From positions 58,443-122,442 of the forward strand of contig DATLXN010000026.1 in assembly GCA_035575715.1 (NCBI GenBank): a stretch of DNA of 64,000 nt, given 5' to 3'. The notes below the pieces were generated by a model. That model was given only the letters and a program-made list of their open reading frames with translations, ran no database searches and was not told where the DNA came from. Origin of the DNA: JACCSI01 sp035575715. Lineage in GTDB: Bacteria; Acidobacteriota; Vicinamibacteria; Vicinamibacterales; UBA2999. Positions 54,063-64,000 of this stretch are shown piece by piece (within the stretch, counting starts at the first letter, position 1; each line of letters starts with the position of its first letter). Position numbers and translations under genes: made by a program.

Positions 54063-54080
54063 AAGCCAACGTGATGGCTT
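54063..54080 (+). promoter_or_regulatory. Inverted repeat overlapping a -35-like TTGACA before the TonB receptor
   Basis: AAGCCA (54063-54068) and TGGCTT (54075-54080) form a perfect dyad; TTGACA follows at 54079-54084. No clear -10 downstream. Could be an operator for the receptor gene. Confidence 0.3.
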
Positions 54081-54132
54081 GACAGGCAGAGTAAGGTGGC
54101 ACTACCAAACGCACGTAAACCGGAGGCAGGGC

Positions 54133-56982
54133 ATGAACCGCGGACGCATGGTCGTTATCACTCTGATCTGTTGGCTTGCGGCCGGACTCGCGACGTCCGC
54201 CCAGACCACCAGCGGCACCATTCTGGGCGAGATTCGAGATTCCACGGGTGGCGCGCTACCCGGAGTGACCGTCGTCGCCGTCAACCAGGCCAATGGCGCC
54301 AAGCGTGAGGTCGTGACCGACGAGCTGGGGTCCTACCGGTTCAGTGCGATGCCCCCGGGTCAATACACGGTCACGGCCACACTGGGCGGTTTTCGTGAGG
54401 TGACCCGCGCGGACGTGCGTCTGCCGATCAACTCGCAGGTCGCCGTGCCGATATCCATGGAACTGGCCGGTCTGGCCGAAAGCGTCACCGTGACCGAAGT
54501 CGCTCCATTGGTCGACACCACGGAGCAGGTGGTGCGCACCCTCGTGGATACCAGGCAGATTGAATCACTGCCACTCAAAACCCGCGACTTCCTTGATCTG
54601 ACGCTGCTCGCGCCCGGCGTGGTGAGCGATCAGGGTTCCGCCTCCGGCGGGCAGACCGACTCGATTTCGTTTGGCGGCATGAGCGAAGGCTATAAGTCGG
54701 TCTGGCTCGAAGGCGTCGACTTCAACGACGAGGTCACCGGCGGCGGCACCTCGTTGTCATCGGCGACCCGGATCGCGCTCGCCTCGGAGGCGATCCAGGA
54801 GTTCCAGGTGATGGCCAACTCCTACTCCGCGGAATTTGGCCGCTCCGCCTCCGGTGCGATCAATATCGTCACCAAATCCGGTGGTAACGCACTGCGCGGC
54901 AGTGGCTTCTACTTCCGCCGCGACGACGCGTTCGAAAAGCCCAACTACTTTTCAGAGATTGTCCCGCCCTTTGGGATTGAACAATACGGCACCACGATCG
55001 GCGGGCCGGTTCAACGGGACAAGCTGTTTTACTTCGGATCGTGGGAGCGCCGCCGGAACAACCGTTCCGTGCAGGTCAACATCCCGGTCTCCGTGCTCAG
55101 CTTCGCGCAATCACTCGGCTACGACACGCGCACCGACGTGCCGGTCACGACCAACGAGAACAATTATTTCGTCAAGGGCACTTACCTCGCGCACACCAAT
55201 CACACCGTGAATGGCACCTATATGTACGACCGCCGCTCGCTGTTCAATCAGCAGATCGGCGGCAACAGCGCAGGTGACCACGGCTATGACGACGAACGCA
55301 GCGCGTGGTTCGGGGTGGCCAACCTCACCTCCGTGCTGCGCACCAACCTGGTCAACGAACTCCGCCTGAGCGCGTCGCATCAGGCGCTGGATCGCGTCCT
55401 GCCGGCGGGCTCGACATCGAAACCGGAAATGCGCTTCCCGACCGTGCAATTCGGCCGCGCCAGCAACGTGCCGCAATCGCGAACGCAGGACAATTACATC
55501 CTGACCAATGCCACCAGCCTGCATTTTGTCGGCAAGGGCTCTCACGACCTCAAGTTCGGCTTCGAAGTGAACATCGTGCCGACGACGAGTCGGATTAACC
55601 AGTCGTTCAATGGCCTGTTTGAATTTCTCGCCGACCGGCCGGTGATCCCCGGCGATCCTTCGACGCTCCCCTTCCGCTTCACCCAGGGGATCGAGGTGCG
55701 TGGCCAACTGGCGGCGCTGACCCGTGACGTCAACATCTATTCGGCGTTCGTCAACAATCAGTGGCAGCCGGCCAGCAATCTCACCGTCAATCTTGGCCTC
55801 CGCTACGACTGGCAGTTGTGGCGCGGTGATCTCAATGGTCAGGACATTCCATCTGACGTGCCGCTAGCGGACTTCTGGATTCGGCAGGTCACCGGTGACT
55901 TGCGTGGACAAAACTTCAAGGCCGCGCCCAACGACAAAAACAACATCGCGCCGCGGCTGGGCGTGATCTGGGACCCGCGCCGAAACGCGCAGCTCGTGCT
56001 CCGCGGCGGCTATGGGATCTATTACGACCAGATCACCACGACCACACTCCGCTCGGTGGTCGCCGGCTATCCCGGGTTCATCACCTCACAGATTGCCAAC
56101 GACTCGCGGTCCGGCGCGCGCATTCCGAACAGCTTCTTCCCCAACCTGCCGACCCAGGCGCTGCCCGAATCAATCGGCACCGCGTTCAACGTCGCCAGCC
56201 GGGACGCTGAGTCCCCCTACACCCACCAGATGACTGGCGGGTTCACCCAGCAGCTCGGTTCGGACTACGCCCTGTCCGGGGACTATATCTACATGCGCGG
56301 CGAGCACTTTCCCCTGACCACCAACCCCAACGCGCGGCGCGCCGACGGCACCTTCCCGCTGATTGCGGCCGGCACCCGCCTGGTGCTGTACAACGATGTG
56401 GCGCCGATCCGCATTCACCAGACGCAGATTCGCTTGCAGAAGCGTTTCGCGAACCGGCTTGGCTTCCTGGTCGGCTACACGCTGGGCAGCGCCGAGACCA
56501 TCGCCAACAACGGCACCCCGACCGACAACTACAATTTGATGGCCGACTGGGGCCCGACCAGCAACGATGTCCGCCATCGCTTTGTCAGCAATGTCATCTA
56601 TGAGTTGCCGTTCCAGATTCAGATTGGCGGCATTGTCACGGCCAATACCGCCCCGCCCTACAACGTCACTACGGGGACTGACGCCAACCGCGACGGGGTG
56701 AACAACGACCGACCTGCCGGAGAAGGCTTCAACTCGGCGCGCGGCGATTCGTACTTTCAGACCGACATGCGGGTCTCGAAGAAGCTGACGCTTGGCCGCA
56801 TCACCGGCGAGCTGCTTTGGGAGATGTTCAACGTGTTCAACACGGTGAACTTCAACAACTATCAGGGCAACCAGTTATCGACGCCCGGGGTCACCAGCAT
56901 CGGTATTCCCACCGGCTTTGGCCAGCCGCGCCAGGCCTTTGATGCGTTCCAGGGACAGCTGGGATTGAAGCTGACGTTTTAA
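54133..56982 (+). CDS. Oar-like TonB-dependent receptor with carboxypeptidase-regulatory N-terminal domain
   Basis: Outer-membrane beta-barrel importer or exporter energised by TonB. ATG 54133 has GGAGG six bases upstream; the 949-residue product has a signal peptide (MVVITLICWLAAGLATSAQ). An Ig-like carboxypeptidase-regulatory domain follows (about 27-110; GEIRDSTGGALPGVTVVAVN), then a plug domain (about 130-260) with ETRDFLDL-type and SRSASGAINIVTKSGGN-like motifs (SASGAINIVTKSGGN seen). The barrel ends in QGQLGLKLTF with the terminal Phe required for assembly. Oar-like receptors are expanded in Acidobacteria. Ligand unknown; it is divergent from the DUF1592 cytochrome operon. Confidence 0.94.
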   Translation: MNRGRMVVITLICWLAAGLATSAQTTSGTILGEIRDSTGGALPGVTVVAVNQANGAKREVVTDELGSYRFSAMPPGQYTVTATLGGFREVTRADVRLPINSQVAVPISMELAGLAESVTVTEVAPLVDTTEQVVRTLVDTRQIESLPLKTRDFLDLTLLAPGVVSDQGSASGGQTDSISFGGMSEGYKSVWLEGVDFNDEVTGGGTSLSSATRIALASEAIQEFQVMANSYSAEFGRSASGAINIVTKSGGNALRGSGFYFRRDDAFEKPNYFSEIVPPFGIEQYGTTIGGPVQRDKLFYFGSWERRRNNRSVQVNIPVSVLSFAQSLGYDTRTDVPVTTNENNYFVKGTYLAHTNHTVNGTYMYDRRSLFNQQIGGNSAGDHGYDDERSAWFGVANLTSVLRTNLVNELRLSASHQALDRVLPAGSTSKPEMRFPTVQFGRASNVPQSRTQDNYILTNATSLHFVGKGSHDLKFGFEVNIVPTTSRINQSFNGLFEFLADRPVIPGDPSTLPFRFTQGIEVRGQLAALTRDVNIYSAFVNNQWQPASNLTVNLGLRYDWQLWRGDLNGQDIPSDVPLADFWIRQVTGDLRGQNFKAAPNDKNNIAPRLGVIWDPRRNAQLVLRGGYGIYYDQITTTTLRSVVAGYPGFITSQIANDSRSGARIPNSFFPNLPTQALPESIGTAFNVASRDAESPYTHQMTGGFTQQLGSDYALSGDYIYMRGEHFPLTTNPNARRADGTFPLIAAGTRLVLYNDVAPIRIHQTQIRLQKRFANRLGFLVGYTLGSAETIANNGTPTDNYNLMADWGPTSNDVRHRFVSNVIYELPFQIQIGGIVTANTAPPYNVTTGTDANRDGVNNDRPAGEGFNSARGDSYFQTDMRVSKKLTLGRITGELLWEMFNVFNTVNFNNYQGNQLSTPGVTSIGIPTGFGQPRQAFDAFQGQLGLKLTF

Positions 56983-56994
56983 GCGCGGCTCAGG

Positions 56995-59868
<2,874 letters not shown>

Positions 59869-59893
59869 GTCTGGCGGAAAAGGGGCAGGCCCT

Positions 59894-60265
59894 TTATTCG
59901 GTCAATGACTGATAAGCGGACGAGTCGAGCAGGTCGTTGGTTTCGGCTGGGGTATCGAGACGAAACTTGACCATCCACGAATCGTGCGGATGGCTGTTGA
60001 CCTTTTCCGGGCCGTCCTTGAGCGCGGTGTTGACTTCGAGCACTTCCCCGCTGACCGGCGCGTAGAGCTCGGAGACCGCCTTCACCGATTCAATCGTCCC
60101 AAAAGACTGCCCGGCGCTGAACTTGGCCCCCACTTCGGGGAGGTCAACGTAGACGACGTCGCCCAGCTGGAGCTGGGCAAAGTTGGTGATGCCGACCGTG
60201 CCGGTATCGCCTTCGAGGCGAATCCACTCGTGGTCTTTCGTGTATTTGAGGTCGGCGGGATACAT
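59894..60265 (-). CDS. gcvH: Glycine cleavage system H-protein
   Basis: H-protein is the 123-residue lipoyl carrier of the glycine cleavage system. DHEWIRLEGDTGTVGITNFA near residue 11 and lipoyl Lys62 in ESVKAVSELYAPVSG are diagnostic. It lies 25 bases upstream of gcvP and is separated from gcvT by a heptad repeat block of about 60 bases. Confidence 0.97.
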   Translation of the reverse strand: MYPADLKYTKDHEWIRLEGDTGTVGITNFAQLQLGDVVYVDLPEVGAKFSAGQSFGTIESVKAVSELYAPVSGEVLEVNTALKDGPEKVNSHPHDSWMVKFRLDTPAETNDLLDSSAYQSLTE

Positions 60266-60281
60266 GGGCGGTCCTTCGGTG

Positions 60282-60340
60282 AAGTGCTAAGTGTTCAGTG
60301 CTAAGTGAGTGCTAAGTGCTCGAGTGCTCAGTGCTAAGTG
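60282..60340. repeat. Heptanucleotide tandem repeat, family A (AAGTGCT), with slippage
   Basis: About eight units with phase slips: AAGTGCT, AAGTGTT, CAGTGCT, AAGTG, AGTGCT, AAGTGCT, CGAGTGCT, CAGTGCT, AAGTG. The block fills the gcvT-gcvH gap and covers the gcvT stop codon at 60336-60334. Confidence 0.9.
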
Positions 60341-61452
60341 GGTTTCGGGCGCTTATAAAACGGGAGTTCGACGACGATCGCCTTGGCGCGGCGGCCGCGG
60401 ATGTCGATGTCGAGTTCGCTGCCCGCGCTGGCCAGATGCAGCGGCACGTAGGCCATGCCGATCGCCTTTTTCAAAAACGGCGTCTGTGTGCCGCTGGTGA
60501 CATAGCCGACCTGCTCGTCGCCTTGCATCACCGGATGACCGTGACGAGCGATGGCGCGGTCGACCATCGCGAAGCCGACGATCTTGCGGGTGACGCCGCT
60601 CTCCTTCTGCTTACGCAGAGGCGCGTCGCCGATAAATGACTCTTTTTTCCAGCCGACGATCCAGCCCAGATCGGCTTCGAGGACGCTGGTCGTGTCGTCG
60701 ATGTCGTTGCCGTAGAGGCGCATCGCCGCTTCGAGACGTAACGTGTCGCGCGCGCCGAGACCGCAGGGGATCAAGCCATCGCCCTGCCCGGCCGTCATGA
60801 TCGCATCCCACACGCGTGGCGCTTGCGCCGGCGGGCAAAACACTTCAAACCCGTCTTCGCCGGTGTAACCGGTGCGGGAGACGGTGCCGCGGACGCCGGC
60901 GATCTCGCCGTGGGCGAACCAGTAGTACTTGATGTCAGCGAGGTCGATGGCGGTCAGGCTCTGCAGAATCTGGCGAGCCTTCGGGCCCTGGATGGCGATC
61001 AGCGCGTAGCGATCGCTGGAATTGACAATCGCGACGTCACCGGCTTCCGGCGCGCGCTTGGCGATCCAGGCGTAGTCCTTGTCGACATTGCTGCCATTGA
61101 CGACCAGCAGAAAGTGGCTCGGGCCAAAGCGGTAGACCAGCATGTCGTCGACGAACGTGCCTTCGGGTGTGGTCAGCGCCGCGTAATGCGCCTGATTAAC
61201 TGCGAGCCGCGAGGCGTCGTTGCTGGAGATGTGCTGGACCGCCTTCAGGGCATCTTTGCCGGCGATCTCGATCTCGCCCATGTGCGACACGTCAAACAGA
61301 CCTGCCGCGGCGCGCACTGCGAGATGTTCTGCGCTGATGCCCGAGTACTCGACTGGCATATCCCACCCGGCAAACGGCACCATCCGCGCGCCGAGGGCGA
61401 CGTGGGTCGCGTGGAGCGAGGTTTTCTTGAGGGGAGCAGCAGACTCGGTCAT
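60334..61452 (-). CDS. gcvT: Glycine cleavage system aminomethyltransferase, T-protein
   Basis: T-protein releases ammonia and makes 5,10-methylene-tetrahydrofolate from the aminomethyl H-protein. I use the ATG at 61452; the frame begins one codon earlier with TTG. The 372-residue protein has MVPFAGWDMPVEYSG near 24, HMGEIEIAGKDAL near 55, GYTGEDGFEVFCP near 197 and a C-terminal KRKIVGFAMVD-like segment (RKIVGFAMVD). No glycine riboswitch fits in the 52-base gap upstream. Its stop codon falls inside family A repeats. Confidence 0.96.
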   Translation of the reverse strand: MTESAAPLKKTSLHATHVALGARMVPFAGWDMPVEYSGISAEHLAVRAAAGLFDVSHMGEIEIAGKDALKAVQHISSNDASRLAVNQAHYAALTTPEGTFVDDMLVYRFGPSHFLLVVNGSNVDKDYAWIAKRAPEAGDVAIVNSSDRYALIAIQGPKARQILQSLTAIDLADIKYYWFAHGEIAGVRGTVSRTGYTGEDGFEVFCPPAQAPRVWDAIMTAGQGDGLIPCGLGARDTLRLEAAMRLYGNDIDDTTSVLEADLGWIVGWKKESFIGDAPLRKQKESGVTRKIVGFAMVDRAIARHGHPVMQGDEQVGYVTSGTQTPFLKKAIGMAYVPLHLASAGSELDIDIRGRRAKAIVVELPFYKRPKPT

Positions 61453-61504
61453 CAAAATGGAGGGGCGTACAGCCGCCTCACGGTACTATGCGCCCCCAGG
61501 CAGG

Positions 61505-61903
61505 TCAAGGTTTCGGCACAGCAGTTCGGCGGTCGACGATGATCGCCAGGACCAGCACGAGCGCAAACCACAGGGTGAACGCCGAGGGTCCGACGCCAAC
61601 CAGCTGCGCCACTGGCCGCAGCGCCAAAGCCATCAGGAGCGCGAGAGCCATCGTGGCGCCGAGCGCCGCGGTGAGGACCGCAATGGCGCGCGCGGGCGCG
61701 AGGTGTTCGCGAGGCAACACATGTTCGCGGCCGAGGAAGAAAATGGCGACAAAGCACGGTAAGGCGAGGAGTGGCGGAAACCACCACTCGAGGTCGAGCC
61801 CGGCGCGGCTGGCGACAAAGACAGTGAGCCCCAGCAGGACACCGAAGGCCGCCACTGCGGCAACGAACAACAACAGCGCTGAAACCACACGAATGCGCAT
61901 CAT
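61505..61903 (-). CDS. Four-helix membrane protein of unknown function
   Basis: 132 residues with four hydrophobic segments (about 5-28, 40-57, 73-92 and 108-125) separated by short charged loops (FFLGREHVLPREHLAPAR between helices 2 and 3). No motif recognised. Divergent codon use is not evident. It precedes gcvT by 52 bases on the same strand, but a functional link is not indicated. Confidence 0.65.
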   Translation of the reverse strand: MMRIRVVSALLLFVAAVAAFGVLLGLTVFVASRAGLDLEWWFPPLLALPCFVAIFFLGREHVLPREHLAPARAIAVLTAALGATMALALLMALALRPVAQLVGVGPSAFTLWFALVLVLAIIVDRRTAVPKP

Positions 61904-61980
61904 CGCCTCCTCTTGTCCAAGCCGTGGCTGAAGCGAGAGCGAGGGAAGCCGAGGCTTCCCTCGCCCGACTCATCTCGGCG

Positions 61981-62685
61981 TTACACCCCGTTGCAGCTGG
62001 CGTACCAGTATGCCGCGAAGATCGCCTTCGCATTGTATTCATAGGCGCAGCCTGCGACGTGGAGTGGATTCCAGGTGTCGTCGGCGCTCTTCACACACGT
62101 CTGGTAGTCGTAGGTGAACAGCAGGACATCGCGGCTGTAGATGTTCCAGCACTCGCTCGGCGTCTGCGTTTCCCGAGCCAACCGGATCGCAACCGTGCTT
62201 GTTGCGCGGGGGCTGCCCATCGCAGCGACCGCGGCCACGCCTGCCGAGCGACCTCGCAGCGTTTCTAGGAGCGCATGCACCGGCCCAATCGTTGCCGCCG
62301 GCATCTGCTCCTTCGCCCAGGGGCTCGCCATCAGCCGATCGAAGGCGACCAACGCCGATGACGACTCGAGGGTGCGACGGAGCCGCGAGAGTTGCTCGGG
62401 CAGCGCAGATCGCATTGTCACTTTCATCTGGACGGAGCCATGTTCGACCACCAACGGCCCATCCTGCGCGCCGGCGATCGTCAGCCGGTCGGCGCCGGTA
62501 AGCAGCGTCAGCACAAACGCATCGGGCATGAGTTGGTGCCGCAGCTTCAGCTCGCCCGCATCGACCAGCACGGATCTGGCCACGTCGTTATCTCGTTGCA
62601 CCGAGATCTGCGGGCGCGCCACCTGCGCCGATACCAGTTGGGGTGTTGCGCCGATCGCCCCTGCCATAGCCATTGCCATCACCAT
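61981..62685 (-). CDS. Secreted protein of unknown function
   Basis: Taken from ATG 62685, which begins a signal peptide MVMAMAMAGAIGATPQLVSA; 234 residues. The longer frame to 62844 is Arg-rich and unlikely. A GAGGAGG lies about 20 bases upstream of this ATG, so a slightly different start is possible. The mature part has an N-terminal beta/alpha region (LKLRHQLMPDAFVLTLLTGADR) and a C-terminal Cys-containing segment with four cysteines (SECWNIYSRD, YQTCVKSADD, VAGCAYEYN, YASCNGV) that may form disulfides. No family recognised. Confidence 0.65.
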   Translation of the reverse strand: MVMAMAMAGAIGATPQLVSAQVARPQISVQRDNDVARSVLVDAGELKLRHQLMPDAFVLTLLTGADRLTIAGAQDGPLVVEHGSVQMKVTMRSALPEQLSRLRRTLESSSALVAFDRLMASPWAKEQMPAATIGPVHALLETLRGRSAGVAAVAAMGSPRATSTVAIRLARETQTPSECWNIYSRDVLLFTYDYQTCVKSADDTWNPLHVAGCAYEYNAKAIFAAYWYASCNGV

Positions 62686-62850
62686 CGCTGAACGTGTAAT
62701 AACCGCCTCCTCGACCCCGCTGCGGCGCAGCGAGTCATCGAGCGGCGCGTGACCTCGGGACCTCAGCCCCGCCTCGCCGCGTAGTTCTGCCGGAGGCACC
62801 CGGCCTTTCACTCTCTGTATGCCAAACGCTGTCCGGTGCACCAAGCGCCG

Positions 62851-63768
62851 TCACCCGACCGGCGCCGTCGCATTCGCCGGGACCATGCCGACGGATGCAG
62901 GTCTCTTGCCCGCGTTCTTCGTGCCCGGGCGATAAGTCAGGTAGGCATTGAGCGTGTGGTACGAAATGCCGAGAACCTTGCAGGCCTGGCGCTTATTCCG
63001 TTCACACCGCTCGAGCACCAACCGCGCATACCGACTGCCCCACGCGCGCATGGTGTCCTGATCCTGGACCGACGGCATCAGCACTTCGCCGTAGGCGCCG
63101 CGCAACGCAATCGGCAGATCGTCCAAGGTGATCTGCTGCGATTCACAGGTCGCAATCGCTCCTTCGATCATCCGCTCCAGTTCGCGCACATTACCGGGCC
63201 ACTCGTAGGCCATCAGCGCATCAATCGCGGATGGGCTGAACGCCAGCCGCCCGCGACCGCCGTGACGCGAGAGAAAGTAATGCGCCAATTCGAGGATGTC
63301 CTCCTTGCGCTGCCGGAGTGCTGGCACCCGCACATCGACCCCGCTCAGCCGATAGAACAGGTCGGAACGAAACAGTCCGCGCTCGGCGAGTGAAGCCAGT
63401 GGGCGATTGGTCGCAACGACAATGCGGGTGTCGACACGCTTGCTCCCGAAGCCGCCCACGCGTTCGACCATCAGGTCCTGAATCGCTCTGAGCAACTTGG
63501 CCTGCGCAGCCATCGACAGCTCGGAGACTTCATCGAGAAACAAAGTGCCGCCGTCGGCATGCTCGAACTTGCCGCGCCGGCCTCTGACGCCTGTCGCGGT
63601 GCGCTCCTCGATGCCGAAGAGTTCTGCCTCGATCAGCGTCTCGACAAGTGCGGCACAGTTGATCGCGACAAATGGTCCCTGGCGCCGCCGGCTCAATTCG
63701 TGAATCTGACGCGCCACTAGTTCTTTGCCGGTGCCGCTGTCGCCCTCGATTGGCCGGTAGTAGGAGGT
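62851..63768 (-). pseudogene. 5'-truncated NtrC-type AAA+ transcriptional regulator lacking GAFTGA
   Basis: The central AAA+ domain and Fis-type C-terminal helix-turn-helix are present: Walker A EGDSGTGKELVAR at the extreme 5' end, then FVAINCAALVETLIEAELFG, GGTLFLDEVSELS (Walker B) and VVATNRPL. The sensor 2 region is WPGNVRELERM, and the HTH is RQACKVLGISYHTLNAYL. The only start codon in frame is GTG 63717, which falls inside the domain after Walker A. Upstream the frame runs through tRNA-derived sequence to a TGA, so the sensor and first AAA residues are missing. The sigma-54 contact loop GAFTGA is replaced by ERTATGVRGRRG. Cut off by recombination, or misassembled. Confidence 0.8.
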
Positions 63769-63822
63769 TCGTCGTGGATCTGCCCGCCAACCATCTCGGA
63801 CCTGGATGGAGGCGAACGAGTG

Positions 63823-63872
63823 GCTGATTCGTAATCAGCAGGTCAGCGGTTCGAGCCCACTTGCCGGCTCCA
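63823..63872 (+). other. 3' half of tRNA-Thr(CGU); putative attachment site
   Basis: Anticodon stem GCTGA (63823-63827) and TCAGC (63835-63839) enclose the loop TTCGTAA with anticodon CGT. Variable loop AGGTC, a T-arm with TTCGAGC, acceptor strand TGCCGGC, discriminator T and CCA (63870-63872) follow. The 5' half (acceptor GCCGGCA and D-arm) is absent upstream, so this is not a whole gene. Such 3' fragments are the usual footprint of tyrosine-integrase elements that recombine into a tRNA. Confidence 0.85.
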
Positions 63873-63964
63873 ATATTCCCGAACAAACTCTCGACCTTTC
63901 GCCTTCCGCCGTTTCCGTTTGACACCCTAACTGACACCCACAGGAACGGATGCAGGCGGACGGC

Positions 63965-64000
63965 TCACGCCTTCGGCTCGGGCAACGGATCGGCCGGGTC
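63965..64000 (-). CDS. C-terminal tail of a CDS running off the window end
   Basis: Minus-strand frame from the window edge reads DPADPLPEPKA and stops at TGA 63967-63965. It could be the 3' end of a gene next to the tRNA fragment, possibly an integrase, but 11 residues are not enough to identify it. The bases between 63873 and 63964 hold a repeated TGACACCC (two copies four bases apart) and nothing else recognised. Confidence 0.25.
   Translation of the reverse strand, partial: DPADPLPEPKA

Noticed and set aside
61453..61504. Glycine riboswitch upstream of gcvT
   Set aside because: The gap is only 52 bases, too short for the aptamer, and no matching helices are seen.
63530..63937. Minus-strand ORF containing GAGKWARTADLLITNQ
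   Set aside because: That peptide is the reverse-complement translation of the 3' part of tRNA-Thr, a common false protein; the rest is a shadow of the AAA+ domain.

Overview
The window is GC-rich (roughly 64% by eye), gene-dense bacterial chromosome. The gene repertoire suggests an acidobacterium, probably Vicinamibacteria-like. The clues are an Oar-type TonB receptor with an N-terminal carboxypeptidase-regulatory domain, a DUF1592 cytochrome / DUF1552 / ankyrin cluster, a cohesin-tailed secretin operon, and a fused LptF-LptG permease. That assignment is inference; no rRNA gene is present to settle it.

Layout. 1-5.7 kb: a 5'-truncated parB, a GH57 glycosidase, and a single-chain LptF/LptG lipopolysaccharide exporter with a small membrane protein overlapping its stop. 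5.8-8.4 kb: a PHP-domain phosphoesterase and xerD on the minus strand. 8.4-14.9 kb: an amino-sugar and cell-wall recycling module (murQ, nagB, a BadF-type amino-sugar kinase, a GHL10 glycosidase, a sodium:solute symporter, a serine hydrolase), mostly with 1-4 base overlaps. 14.9-26.7 kb: a hybrid type II secretion / type IV pilus operon read on the minus strand (gspF, gspE, pilM, pilN, pilO, a PilP/GspC-like gene, a lipoprotein secretin with cohesin tail, two GspG-like pseudopilins and, beyond a divergent Ig/PKD lipoprotein, a third pseudopilin with a collagen-like tail). 26.8-32.5 kb: two lytic transglycosylases flank a lipoprotein and a two-gene bacterial microcompartment cassette (one BMC-H shell protein plus a CoA-acylating aldehyde dehydrogenase with a cargo-like tail). 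32.6-39.2 kb: a broken coiled-coil gene, a ComM-like AAA+ protein, an antitoxin/VapC pair, a decayed nucleotidyltransferase-like remnant and an M23 peptidase. 39.4-48.3 kb: secA, guaB, tsaE, NAD(P)HX repair, a class IV aminotransferase, a DUF6454-like secreted protein and a small conserved-looking protein. 48.3-57 kb: the ankyrin/DUF1552/DUF1592 operon and the Oar-like receptor. 57-61.5 kb: gcvT-gcvH-gcvP. 61.5-64 kb: a membrane protein, a secreted protein of unknown function, and an NtrC-type AAA+ gene that has lost its 5' end next to a 3' half of tRNA-Thr(CGU), which looks like a recombination or attachment site.

The most unusual non-coding signal is a set of several unrelated heptanucleotide tandem repeats (units such as AAGTGCT, TGATCCC, TCGTCGG and TGGCGAT). 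They sit in short intergenic gaps and run into gene ends at many places. At least three loci (the coiled-coil gene, the nucleotidyltransferase remnant and probably the 3' end of the DUF6454-like gene) carry frame disruptions. Either they are real pseudogenes or the assembly contains indel errors; raw reads would decide.
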